Origin: Xiphias gladius
Taxonomy: Eukaryota > Chordata > Actinopteri > Istiophoriformes > Xiphiidae
Direction: 5' to 3'
DNA length: 64,000 bases
Assembly: GCF_016859285.1 (NCBI RefSeq)
Contig: NC_053414.1
Coordinates: 4,423,517 to 4,487,516, forward strand
Both the position numbers and the translations under genes were made by a program. The notes beneath the pieces were generated by a model. It did not search any database. It saw only the letters and a list, made by a program, of their open reading frames with translations, and was not told where the DNA came from. Below are positions 1 to 13,655 of the stretch, in pieces. Numbering within the stretch: position 1 is the stretch's first letter; every line of letters begins with the position of its first letter.

Positions 1-564
1 ACACGTTTTCCATTAGAGATTATGTTTTCATTTTAAAACCACTAAAAATACATAGAAAATATCTTAGAAACCTTTTATAAAAATAAAAAAATGCAATTTA
101 ACAGACAATTAAGGACATGTATTACATTCAATTCATTTCCCCTCATCACATATTTTCACATCCTCACCCCACATTATCGTGTTATGTCATTTGTGTAACA
201 TACTGTATTCAATACGCTGATCACAGAATACAACTTGCATTTTAAAATTGCAGTATGATCTGCAAGAAAAAGCCAAACCATCAGTTTTAATTATACATAT
301 ATTTACAGGGATACATAAAATGTGCCATATACAATAAATACAGTACTTGGAAAAAAAACAGGTGATGGGCAGAGTCCCTTACTCTTGCCACAGGGACCAA
401 AAAAAAAATAAAATAAAAGATATCTGTTGAATAAAAAAAATATTTCAACAGTCAGCTGACGGCGTTGCCTGTGTGTGACAATGTGGCACAGCTTTTAGCG
501 TCACCTGAGTTTTGGCTCGCAGTAGCTGGACCAATCACAGTTCTTGGAACCAGTCATAAATGTT

Positions 565-570
565 TTTATT
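565..570 (-). terminator. poly(A) signal of the FIIND-CARD gene
   Basis: AATAAA on the minus strand about 160 bases past the CARD stop codon at 730-732. It is the nearest canonical signal downstream, so the 3' UTR probably ends around 540-550. The remaining AT-rich sequence to position 1 shows no gene. Confidence 0.5.
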
Positions 571-729
571 TTTTTTCCTGCATCCATATAGTCTGTGGTC
601 TTTCATGCAAAACTCAGAGTGAAAATTCAAAACGAGGTGTTTGAAAATAAAGCATCTCATGCTCTACGGTATAAAATACACTGACACAAGACTGACTGCA
701 TCAGTATTCAACTGTTTCTTATTTTTGCC

Positions 730-1034
730 TCAGTTTAAGTGCAGCAGTTCAGAAAGAAAGGGATCCACCTCACAGAAGGTTTCGATCAGGATCCGACAAG
801 CCGGGTTTCCCTTTCTTAGCACCGTGTCGATCAGCTCTCGTGCTCTGTCTGCCCTGGGCATTGCTTGAATCGACTCCATTTCCCTGCTGTTCAAAACCCT
901 GTTCTGCAGAAGCGTATCCAGCAGGTCGTTTAGAACAGAAGTGGACACTCTGTCAATAAACTCTGTCCGACTAGAGAACAGCTTCCTCTCTTCTTCTCCT
1001 GCCCTTTGTAGTTTTTGCCCACTTGGACCAGGAC
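730..1034 (-). CDS. terminal exon encoding a CARD domain
   Basis: The exon starts after a TTCTTAACTTCCAG acceptor and carries 101 codons to a TAA. About 90 residues form a death-fold CARD with the caspase-1/ASC/NLRP1 CARD pattern: [15 protein letters not shown], then [25 protein letters not shown] and [12 protein letters not shown]. It begins in phase 1, matching the phase-1 ends of both upstream linker exons. In the family this CARD nucleates ASC or caspase-1 filaments once the UPA-CARD fragment is released. No frameshift or internal stop is present. Confidence 0.9.
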
Positions 1035-2158
1035 CTGGAAGTTAAGAAGTAGAATACTTAAAGTGGATAGCTAGTAGGGAATTTTAAATATTTAGTTTTA
1101 GTCTTGCTGGTCCTTCTGTCTGGGCTCATTAGAGATGCCGAATTGGTAACAGCTGTGACCGAGCTGCGGCTTCTTGACGTGAGCAAGAACACGGTGCATT
1201 GCAGTAGCAGAGACATGGGGAGAGAAAACTTCATTTCTCTGCATTATTTGCTCGTTTACATCCCTTGGCCAAAAGAGCAAAGGGAACAAGGTACGAGGTG
1301 TTGTTCATCAAGGCTCTAAAACTACTGGTAAAAAAAACAAAGATTCCTAGAACAACTTGATACTGAACAAGTCCTCAAAAAAGAAAACAAGACTATCAAC
1401 AACCCCACACATGTTCTCTGGCCACCAGGAGTGTTTTTCAGATCGCTTGTGTGGCCTAAAGACAATAGACCTGTGAACAGACACAGTACAGGTTCCCCTC
1501 GTGTGGATCAACTACTGAGGTGGGCTATGTAACGGTCTTGTACCCTTCAGACCACTTCAGCTCATCCAGAACGCTGCTGCCGGAGTTCTAACGATAACCA
1601 GGAGGAGAACTGAGCTCACCTGTCCTGTTCTTAAATCTTTACACCTGCTCCCAGTTACCTACAGAATAGATTTTAGAGTGCTGCTGCTGGTTTATAGATC
1701 CCTCGATGATACGCGGCCAAATCACATTTCTGATCCCCCAGAAGAACAGGAACCCAGCAGGGCTCTTAGATCTCGAGGAAGCAGTCAGCTGGTAGAACCT
1801 TGAGTCAGAACCAATCGGGGTGGCGCTGCTTTTAGCTACGGATAGAACCAACTTCCTCATGATGATAAACGTGCCCCACCTCAATTAAAAACTCTGCTGT
1901 TCTCCTGTGCCTCTGACTGATCCGTCGCTCTGCTGCATTTTTATTTCCTTTGTCGCATTTTGTTGCATTTATTAGTGCACTCTAACTGTATTTCAGCTAT
2001 ACTATTATCTCTGCTTATTTGTATGTTATTTTATTTTCATTTCATATAGTATATTTCATTTCATCTATTTCTTTTTTAAAGAAACTTTTATTCTGGTTTT
2101 TAGTGCTTTTTAGTTTTTCAATGGTGTCTTAATTTTTTCTTTGTCTATGTAAAGCATA

Positions 2159-2197
<39 letters not shown>

Positions 2198-5100
2198 CAC
2201 AGTTTTGACATTTTTTGACATGATAGTTGCCCCTGTGTTGTTGGATATTGTTGGTCAGCTAGAGTATGGCCTGGTCACTCTCAAATTTGTATTTTTAGAT
2301 TCATAAAGCACCACAGAGACTCCATTGTTGTAGGTTATCTGAACACAGTGTTGCTCACCTCCTCCTCCAGCTGGTCCAGGGACTGAGGCTGGTTTCTTGG
2401 CTGGGGGCTGGTTCGACTCAACAGTGGAGACTGAAGCTGAGGAGGAACCTGAACCTGAACCAAGGAAAAAAAAAAAAAACAACCACAACTTAGTTTGATA
2501 AAATAAGAGAAATTTCACTGATCTTGTGTAGGTAAGTTAAATAACTCTACAAAAAGAAAACGTGGAGATTTAATAAGGCAGGATATTGAACAGGATGTGG
2601 ACGTGTGTGTGAGCCCTTCCTCTACTGCTTCACATACATCAAGTAAAAATTCATGAATCGGCATCTCTAGTTTGAACTCTGAATCATGTAAGTCCTGGTT
2701 ACACAATAAAAGCTCTGATTTTGATCATCATATAAAGTGGTTAAGGTGCATAGTCAGAGATAAAAGGCGGGAATTAAACCTTTTGATATGTGTTTTAATT
2801 ATAAGTAAACTCCATACGGCACTGCAGAAACTTTGTCCTTTACTAGGTTTTCCTGCGCTCATTCAACAGTGTCGTTCACCTTCTTCTTCAGCTGGGACTG
2901 ACGGCAGGGCTGGATCACTGGCTGGGTCCTGTTTTGACAGAGCAGCTAGGCTTGAGGCTGGTTCTGAATCCGAAAACAAGACATAAGTAATAAGGCTGTG
3001 AACGATGTGATTTGATTCCTGATCATTTTATTTCGGGGCAGGGAATTTCAGTAGCATATACTGTATGTAGTATATAACCAATGTCAAAGCACACATACTT
3101 GCAAAGCATCCCACAGTTTTGGTTGCATTTAGTTTTCTGACTATGACATAACGATCATGTCAGTTCCTCCTTTTCCTCACTATCAACACACGTCAGCATT
3201 TACCTGTTGATGCTGTGGGCTGAAAAAGCCCCGAATGCGAAATTGCGAACCCATTAGCTCCAATTCCAAGGCTGCTAATGGTAGAGCCGTTAGCCGCAGT
3301 GAAAAACATGAGTGGTTAAATTCGGCCCAAAAGAAAAATGGTCTGAATTAAAGCAGCTGTGAAAGCCTTCTTTACCAGTCAGTTCAACATGATACTCCCA
3401 GACTTGTCCCTTGTTTTGGTCTCGGACTGTCACAGTCGCCTCCTCCGTGCTCGCACTTAGCCGAATCTCAAAGGTCGGGTGGTAATTTGGTCCATACTTG
3501 AAGTCAAACAGCGCATACTGTAAATCAGTCACAATGTCTCATGGTTACTTCACCATAACGTTAAGCAACTACGTAAAGTTACAGCTGCTCTAATCCAAAT
3601 TTTTATACTGACAATGAGCCAAATGACTGTGTCATCTGAAAGGTGTCGGTCGTAATGAGAAACCCACTGAGAACCACCCGACTCTGCAGTTCGCCGCAGC
3701 TCTACAGAGCTTTTTAGCGTGTTTAAGCTCATTGTTTTTGTTTGACCGCCTGCAAATTTTCTGTTTTGTTTCGCCCCCATCAACCCAGTTTCCGGCTGTG
3801 GCGGAGAGTTTCTGTACACCAACAAGCAGGAAAATCCCATTCTACAATACCCGCTCAGCATCAAACAACAGACAGGTTTGAACAAAGTGGAGGAACTAGC
3901 AGCTAAAAGAGACAGATATTTTTTCTTTGGTAGAGACCAAACCAGAGCTTAAAGGAGAGTAAAAATTGAACTTACATTTGTAAGGTTGATATAAACACAG
4001 CTACAAAATGACATCACAGTATTATATCTTTCTAAAGTTGATATAACCAATATGTTAGCAAAAAGTTGCTTATTTGCACATCTAGCAGACACGCAGCTAC
4101 GTTCTCATCCCGTCGGAGTGCTGTTTTTGGCCACCTGATGAATCAAACACCAATATTCCCTGTCTTTTAAGTCTGTTTTGTGTCTTCACCAACCCCTAAA
4201 TGTCTGGCTCTTTAGCTGCTAAATTCCCCACCGTGTTCACCAGCTGGCCTCTGACTGTGTTTGTCTGCTGTTTGCTGTTGAGCAGGTAGTGGACAGTGGG
4301 GTTTGTTTGTTTTTTCCGAGCCTTTTAGCTTGAAACAACTGTCCGCTGCTGATAAAAAAACAAGTTTGGTGAGACAAGTTGTCACCTGCAAAACCAAAAT
4401 AGTAGCCTAAAACAAGCTAAAAAGCTCTGTGGAGCAGACATTTCCTCCTGTGAGTTTGACTGAGGAAACTCTGTCTGTTGATATAAAAATACTGCCTCAG
4501 CTTTAAGTTCATTATTGCAAGTTGGGGTTTGGGGTTGGTCCAAACGCGTCTGCGTGGGTGCACAGAAAAACTCTCAACAAACTAAACAAACCAATCAGAA
4601 ACAAGCATTTGCCCACACCGTTGTATAACACTCAGGATACCCCTTTCATTTACTTTGCGAGTCTGCTACGGCACTAACTGAGACACGTTACATTTACTAG
4701 AAGTCGTATTTGACACACTCACCGCAGGCTGAACTTTATAGGCCTCAGAACAGTCCAGACTGTAAATTTGGCCTTTGATGAGGGGGCAGGTGGATGGGGC
4801 CACGATGTACTCGGCATTTTCCTGTTGCGCTTTGACCTTCGGAGTATTACAACATTTTTATTAGACAGTTAATGGTCTTCAATTTCCCATAGGAGAGAAT
4901 TAGTTACTTGCTACAAGAGTAAATAAAGGATATGATAACCTGTGGAGACGCTGCAGTTTTATTGTAATCTGTCGCTCAGTGTTGTATAAGCAGTGTATAC
5001 ACCGACTGGTGAAAAATAAATGGGAAAAGAGAGCGTCTTCGGTGCACCGGAACTTGACTGGAGGGATGAACAACGCTTCCCTGAAAGATGTTCCCTCGCT

Positions 5101-8100
5101 CAGTGTTTGGATGATGGTGGCGGAGAGTGCACTGCCTCTTAAGGCCATATCCTGTGATTCACATAATTCTATGCTCGTCAGAACACTCAGTGAGCCCTCA
5201 TGCACATTGTGGAAACATCTGCTCTCTCATTTATTCAGGTTTTCATTTAATTTCTCACCTTTCTGTATATACACATGTTTATACAATGAGGGACAGGTTG
5301 AAATATATATGCAGTAATTTTATTGTTTTATATCGCTTGAGTAGTAAGAAGAACGTTTTCTGATTTAACAGGATAAAGTTATATGGTGTTATAGCCAGAA
5401 AAAAAAAGTTGAGACTTTTTTGAAAAAGTCTCATTAAAGCAGGAAATTTTCTCATTTCATTCGGAAACTGGGCAATATTTTTTTGTTATGGTTGCAGCAA
5501 TATGCTACTGTACTGGTGGAGTAAAGTAAAGTGAATTGACATCACAGCAAAAATAATTTTACTTTCAATTTTGAGTTTATCTGGAGGGAATGATTCTCAT
5601 TATAGCATAACAAAGTTTGATAACAAGTATAGAGAGAAATTAGGTGTGGCACTGACTGATGACCCTGAATTTTACAGAAGCCTTGACCCCTAAAATTACT
5701 GTGAACGGACGCTAATCTTTTACCTCCAGCACCGGGACGTTTTCTGGCAGTAGAAACACAGTGAGTTTTCGGCCTCGCCTTGTGTACGCTGGTTGGTGAA
5801 ACAGCAGAACTTGGCTGCTTATTGGTTTCTGAATGTTCAGAAACCTTTTGATGATATCCCATACCAAGCCAAAAGTGGAGAGGTGAGGGACATCCACAAC
5901 CACGTGGGTTTCTGTTATTTCCCGCGGCTCAATGATGTTCATTCCATCATCACTGATGTGGACAACGGACAGGCTCTCAGAGAGCGGTACTGTAAATACA
6001 AAGAGCCATCAGCAACATTTAATGCCAGAGTCCTTCTAATTCCGCTCCTCTGTCATTTTAACAACTTTTTTCACATCATACATTTGCAAAAACAAGAAAA
6101 AACGTACTGCTACGCACTTACCAGGTTTTGTTTCACAGTGCGGGAGGCCCAGCTGGGATATAGCATCCTCAGAACACGTGATGTTAAACAGCGGACCTGC
6201 ACGCGTCTTTCCAGCTGACTGGAGGAGGCCCTCATCCCACTGGACGATCCTGTACAACAACTCCCCCTCCCGAGTCATAGTAAACACCAGCCCAGTCGAA
6301 TCACACTGGTACGCACCCGGACACGGGCCCCTGAACCTGTATGACACAGAACTGTGACAGGAATGGGATACGTTTTTTGGCCCTTTTATCACACGGTTGA
6401 CTGCCGTGCTGCACGCTAACAATTTAGCACGACCCTGCTGTGTGGCAGTTGCAGCCTCATCCAAACCAAGAAGGCTGATCCTCTAGTAATAAAAGCATGG
6501 TTAGCAGTTTTGAGTAAATGGCCTGGGTGCTGTGGACTTTCATTGAATCGTTGTCACTGAATTGTTTTCACTCTGAAACTGTTGTCACAACAACAGGAAT
6601 GCCTTTGAGGAAAAACCGTCCACCGCAGTGCAATGTATTTTATATGCAGTGATAAATACTGACTAACTTGTCCACTTTATCAATTAAAAACAAATTCATG
6701 TTGTATGTACAGTGATAACCATTAAAACAGAGGAAACAATATTTAGCTATCTTATGGTCTGATTACCTGTATGAAGTCTTTCCGCATTCATTTAACACTT
6801 CGGGTGTAAAATGTGATGGGGCCTGGATTTTAGAAAAGGCACAAAATTAGTTTTCCAAACATAACAACTTGTGGTTGTGTGCAATGAAGTGATTAAAAAC
6901 ATCCATTGTACGTATTTAATTGAGTACATGATATCAGGTCAGAGAGGGAACATTTGAACATGAGGGTGATAGGAATTAAATGTGTTGCGACCAAAGCTGA
7001 TATTTAGCTTCTCCCAAGACACAAATAATCATCTCTGCGAACCTACGCAGAGAAGGGTCTTCTGGGTAACCACAGCTCGCAAAAGTTCACTTTCGCTGCA
7101 GACGCTTGCAAAAGAGCCGATGTATGTCAAGCAAGCAGATTGGTCGATTCAATTCCTATCAGGAGGTGGGTTTGAAATGGAATAAATGTGAAGGTACAGC
7201 ACGACATACAAATATAAAAGGAGCAGCCACGTGAACATATCTGAGAAACCCCCGCGTGCCTTCGCCCACTTTAAGTGAGGCCTGCAGACGCATAATTACA
7301 GATTTTGTCTGAATCAGACCGGTGCCGGACAAAAAACACAGGTTCCCGCTTTCAAAAAAAACTTGTGGCTATGTGACTGTGGCTGAATGCGTAGTTGTGT
7401 GGCTCCGCAACACACCACAATGTCCAATACAATATGGTATACTGGAGATGTAGGTTATAGTATAAGAATATGTTTAAATGTAATTTGTTGTCTCAATTTA
7501 ACCTTTTAACAATTTAATCTTTGATATGTTTAACTTTGCTTCCTCCGAATCAAGATTTGCTTTCTTTTTCTCGGGTAACAGGCAACCAGCAGCTGTACTG
7601 TGACATGGAATCCGCCCTGAAGGTGCGTCCGTCAGCTAAAATGTGTCGCACCCATAAACGCTTCCTGATCAGCTGTTTCATTCTCACCTTCATAACCTCT
7701 GTCTGGTCCTCAGATAAATCAAGCTTTGTGTTTGCGGCTTTTAGATCCAGTGAGGGATGAGAGTCGTCCGGTGGAACCATTATTACTGGTGGCCACACCT
7801 CTGTCATGAAAATTGACAGGGAATAATAATAGTTCACCATAGTTGATCAAAATAAAAAATACATTATGAAACAAAAAGACATTGAGGTAATCTTAATAGT
7901 ACTGGCTACCATGGAATAAATTCCAATAAAAAAAGACTGTTAAAATGTTGGCATTAAAATTCACAATTAATTGGTTCATTTACATATTATACATGTATTA
8001 CTAGTATTACATGCTGGGCTATACAACACAGGTGTAGGTCTGTGGCTCCGTTAATCCTTAAAGGTTCAGTTCAGCCAAATCCACAAGTACATTTTTTTCA

Positions 8101-8684
8101 CTTACCAAAAGCATCCTCTGATGCAGACTGAAAATCTGCTAGTGACAAACTTTCTGATTTTGCTAACGGGATCTGGAATTCAGAAAGGCACACCATGACT
8201 TTTTCCTAAACATAATGTATAGTTATGTGCTATGAAGTGAATAAAAACATTCAATGCCCATACCCGTTTTCTGTGAACAGATGCATCATCTCTCCTCTTG
8301 TATGGCAGCAGTGGGAGGCTCATTTTCTTCGACGACACTGCCATGAAAAGTGACAGGAAATAAAAGTTATAGTCACAAAAAGAACAACGGTGACATAATT
8401 ATCTGTTCTAATGTGCACAGTAAGATATATCTCCCGGAACCAAACCACAGCCAATAGGGGATAGCCAATTCAATATTCTGCCACATCAGGGTTCACAAAG
8501 ATGTAGGCTGGGACTTAATCCTTAAAGGTTCAGTTCACCCGGATCCACAAGTACATTTTTTTCACTTACCAAAAGCATCCTCTGATGCAGACTGAAAGAA
8601 TTTTCTTTGCGTGGTCTCAAAAACTGGAAAGCTAAAACAGCAAATGAAAAGGCAGTTAATATGACAGGCAGTTTTACACATCTA

Positions 8685-8719
<35 letters not shown>

Positions 8720-11700
8720 AATTATACAAGAATGTATCATTTTAGAATAATCCTATTATTTTGGAGTTAAAGTGTAACGTAATTGATCTCATGTCTAGTT
8801 AAAAACAAGGCCCCAAACTACAACCTCAATGCAGCAGAAGCGAGAACACCTGTGATCACTGCAACAAATTTGATTACACCTGTGACTTCCAGTCACAGCT
8901 GACTGCTTGCACGAGGTTATAAAATAACCTTTGAACACCACAGCGTTCTCAGTTTTGGCCTGGGTTGTGTCTCATGCAACACAGCTCCACACGGTAAGGA
9001 GTTAACTGGACAAGTAAGAAACCAGATTGAGACTTCGCAACGATGGGAGAGGGTACAAGAGCATCAGCAGGCTACTGAACATGAGCCGAAACACAGCCAT
9101 ACTACCGATAACAGAAGGAGCAGTGGCTGTCCTCAAAAAATGAAGCCATTCATACTTTGCTATGCGCACATTGCATTGAAAACAGGCGGGAAAAGTGCTT
9201 ATCTGTGCAAATTGGTGTTTCAGTGACTCATCAGTGTGAAGGACACTGCACAAAGTCAACCTCTACAGACAGCGTCCAAGAAGAAAACCAGTAAACACAA
9301 AATGGCACAAAACTGCAAGGTTTAACTTTGACAAAGATGATGAAAAGAAGAAGCCGACGAAACCAAAATAAATTTGTTTGGATCAGATGTGGTCCAGCAT
9401 ATTTGGTTTGGACCTGGCCAGGACTACCACAGTGACTGCACGGTGCCGACCTTGAAACATGGAGGTGGGAGTGTGCTGAAATGGGGCTTGTAGCTGAAGG
9501 TTTGTTTACCCAAGTGCTGAATGAAGAGATGACTCCCAGTTTCAAGAAGCTTGGCACAAAAGGAATTTTCCAACATGACGATGATCCCAAACACACACAT
9601 TCTACACAAATCACACAAGAGAGTTTAAAGAAGAAAAAAGTGAAAATTAGGACCTGGCCAAGTATGAACCTGACTCTAATCCGATATGACACCTTTGGAG
9701 TATTTAAAAGCAGAAGGCAGAGCAATAAAAACCATCCAGCAATGAGCAGCTAAAAAGAATAATATGAATGGCAGAACATCTCTCTACAGATTTGTAAGAG
9801 ACTGGTACCATCCAGGATCAAATCTGTCATCAAAAATAAAACCGTACCTGCAAAATATTTTAAAAACACTGAAAGAACGGAATTTCACTAATGAGGACTG
9901 AATTGACTTTTGTGTCTGTTGGTTTCTTCAATATGGCCCTTTCACTATAGTTTAATCCGTCCTCAAAATACATCTACAAAACAGCCTCAGGTCTACGTAG
10001 CCTGGATTCCACAAGATGCTGTGGACTTTCCTTTGAGATTCTGATCCACGTTGACATGATGGCATCACATCATTTCTGCAGATTTGTCAGCCGCACATTC
10101 ATGCTGCCGTTCTCCCATTCTACCAAATCCCAAAGGTGGTCTATTGGATCCAGATCTGGTGACTGGGGAGGCCACTGAAGTCCACCGAACTCACTGTCAT
10201 GTTCATGAAACCAGTTTGAGACGACTTTAGCTTTGTGACATGGAGCATTATCCTTCTGGAAGTAGCCAGTAGAAGATGGTGAACTGTGGCCATAAAGGGA
10301 AGCACATGGTCAGCAACAACACTCAGACAGGCTGTGGCATTCAACTGGTACGAAGGGGCCCAAAGTGGAGCCAAGAAAACATTCCCCCCACCGTTACACC
10401 ACCACCACCAGCCTGGACTGTTGACACAAGGCAGGTTTGGGTCCAGATGCTGATGCCAGATTCTGAACCTACCATCTGTGTCCCCCAGCAGAACTTCACA
10501 TACATCAGTATCTGTCCACTTCTGGAGGGCCTGTGCCCACTGCAGCCACAGATTTCTGCTCGATGTGTTGTTCATTCTCAGATGTTTTTCTGCTCACCAC
10601 AGTTGTAAAGAGTGGTTAACAGAGTTACTGTGGCCTTTCTGTCAGCTCCAACCAGTCTGGCCATTCTCCTCTGATCTATCTCATCAACAAGGTGTCTCCA
10701 TCCGCAGAACTAATGCTCACTGGATGTTTTTTTGTTATTTTTTGTACCATTCTGATTAAAAACTCTCGAGACTGCTGTGTGTGAAAATCCCCGGAGATCA
10801 GCAGTTTCAGAAACACTCAGACAAGCCCGCCTGGCACCAACAATCATGTCACGGTCACATTTTCTCCCCAGTCTGATGTTTGATGTGAACATTAACTGAA
10901 GCTCCTGTTAATTGTCCAAATTATAAATTAAAAAAAAAAACGCTGAAAATTAAAGTAGGGAAAATAGTATTTTGCCATTTAACAGTATAATTACCAGTGT
11001 GAAGTGTCAGCAGCGCCATAGTGTGTAGAACTTGATGGGCGCTGTATTTCAGAAAAGCACAAAATTAGTCTTTTCCAAACATTGCAACGTGGTAGTTGTG
11101 TGCTATGAATTGGATGAAAACATTCGCCACCCATAATGTATTAAACTCAAGAACGTTATATAATGATAGAGAGATCATCTAAATGGAATGATAGTGAAAT
11201 ATAATGAGTCAGATTGCATTTGGACCATCAGCAGCACTGCAGAACAAGCACAAGCTCACCTGTTTATTACAATGACAGAGTGAACTATCACTACACTTTA
11301 TTTTTTTAATTCTTCAGATTTTTCCGTTTCAATCAATCCTTGCTTATTTGTATCTACTCCTCCTGAACCCTATTTATGTGTCTTTATTATACCTTGCGTT
11401 TCTAAGTATGTAAACTCCTCGTTGTTGACACTACACTAACACTCATCCGCCAGGGTTGATGAGACATTTAATCTGCCTTGAAGCTGTGTCACCTAACATG
11501 TGTTGCACCAATAACATTTCTGTGTTAACTGCTCCGCTCTCACCTTCATCCCTTCTGTCTTGTCCTCAAACAAACAAGTGGCTGTGTCTGTTGTGTTTGG
11601 ATCCAGCGATGGCTCACGCTGATCTGATGGAGAGAAAAAGGACACACAACAGGCAAGTTCAGAAAAAGAGACTCAGGTCTCAGTCAGTGCTGCTCAGCGT

Positions 11701-13611
11701 TTCTGTGGATTTCACCAAATTAAATTTAAGACTTTTTAAGACCATTTTAGGACAACACAGAACGCAATTTCATACCTTTATTTACGGTCATACTGTTAAA
11801 AGAATGACGAAAAATCAGTAGGGACAATAAGGCCAAGAATTATTTCTAGAATATATGAATTTACTGACATTGTCGTTACTTCTCAACTGTATATAACAAC
11901 AATTCCTAGCAATAATTAATCAATTAACATGGCCAGGACCCAGATACGTGGCAAAAATTGATGGATGGAATGACCAATTAAAAAAATATCGCTTGATTTA
12001 AATTAATTTTTGCTAAAATTGACACTTGTCCATTTTCAGTCAATGAGCTTCTGAGTTAATGGAGCAGAGGTAGTGACGGTGTTTGTGACAGGTCTGATGT
12101 CCTGATTGAAACTCCAACCCTAACTTAACAACCTCCTGCACACACAGTCCGCTGCAGCACCAGCCTCTCTTACAGTTTTATAGATTTACCGCTGTCATGG
12201 TGTCGGCAGTGCCTCTTCCTCATGCCCTGTGTTTCCTTCTGTTTATCCCTCCCTTGTGTTTCTTGTTTGTCCCCAATTTGTCTCTTTCCCTGTTTGCGTA
12301 TATGTGTGTCTTTTTGGCCGTGGCTATCCGGTTCCCCTCCTGCCACCAATTCCACCTGTGCACCAGAAGCCCATCCACTAATCATCGCCTGTGGTGTAAA
12401 GACCCCGGCTCTACACTCTACAGTCTTTGCCAGATTGCTCGGTTTGCCAAGTGGCACTAGTGCATGGCTTAGCTCAAGTTCTAGCTTGTACTATTTCATT
12501 TCCCCGTGTTTGCCTGAACTCCGCCTGGTTCCGTGTGTGCCTCAGGTTCATCGTCCATTGCTGTTTCTGTCCGTCTGCCTGTTCTGCTGAAAACCCTGCT
12601 ACCACTCCCCTGCTCCACCCTCAGCCCTGGGTCAACTCCCCATAATCTCATCACTGCAAGTCCACAGCCACACACAAAAAATGCGTAACTAATGTTACTG
12701 TCTGTGGCAGAGGTTGCGTTCTCTCACTTTGAAGTTTGAAACGTTGTAAATGTGTTGTCAAGGGGCCACCATAGTATCTCGATATAAGGCGACCACTCTT
12801 TCAATACTCACATTTCATATGGCTGAGAGTTGTAATCAAGTTTCGTCCATAGTCCACTCTGTGGGTATGAATTAAGAGAGTTAATACTCAAGGTGGGTTA
12901 GCGGCGGCCAAATGATTCACATTTTCATTCTCTCTTCTTCGTCCCCTCTAAACGCACGAGTGTAAACTCTGTTTTTCATATGTTGTCGAGTACGACCACT
13001 TTGGAGATATGCCAGCCGAAAGTAGCATCGTATCTGTGTTCCCAAACAACAAAGTGTGAACAACGGTGCTGAGGGAAAAGCAAAGAAACCAAAGCCATAC
13101 TCTATAGTGGTGGGTGGCGGTAGTGAGTCACTTATTGTTTGCTAGTCACCATAAAACATAAACATAACAACAGACACTTGGGGATTCCCATGTGTCCCGC
13201 CATGATCTCCATGACAAAAGATCACATACTGTATGCTCACTGTACCAGGTGTTTGCCATTAAGAATGCTAACAGAGGTTTAAAAAAGTAAGTGTTACCTC
13301 ATTAATATGCAATTTTATGCAGCATGGCACACCAAAATCCCAGCAGATCATCTTCTCCACCTGCGCCGTAGTATGAAGTTTCTACTATGTATCCCTCTCC
13401 AGTTATCATCTTCACAGTTGTGTGTGACAGACGCCGACACGACAATATAATGGGCCCACATACCACGTTACAAGGTGGTGGGACATAAAAACAAACAAGA
13501 AGGAAAGTGACCACCACAAACATCTCGGGGGAAATGCAACAGCCACCATCCCTCGACGCATAATGGTAAGACTGTCAGATCGGCAGCAGGCAGAAACAGA
13601 AACTGACACGC

Positions 13612-13655
<44 letters not shown>

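Noticed and set aside
3198..3215. Possible 16-base microexon between UPA and the linker exons (acceptor TTTTTCAG, donor GTAAAT)
   Set aside because: Its length would break the otherwise consistent phase 1 chain from UPA to CARD.
13302..13523. Minus-strand ORF as the missing connecting exon of the receptor gene
   Set aside because: No similarity to linker or NLR sequence, and splice sites with phase 2 in and 1 out were not convincing.
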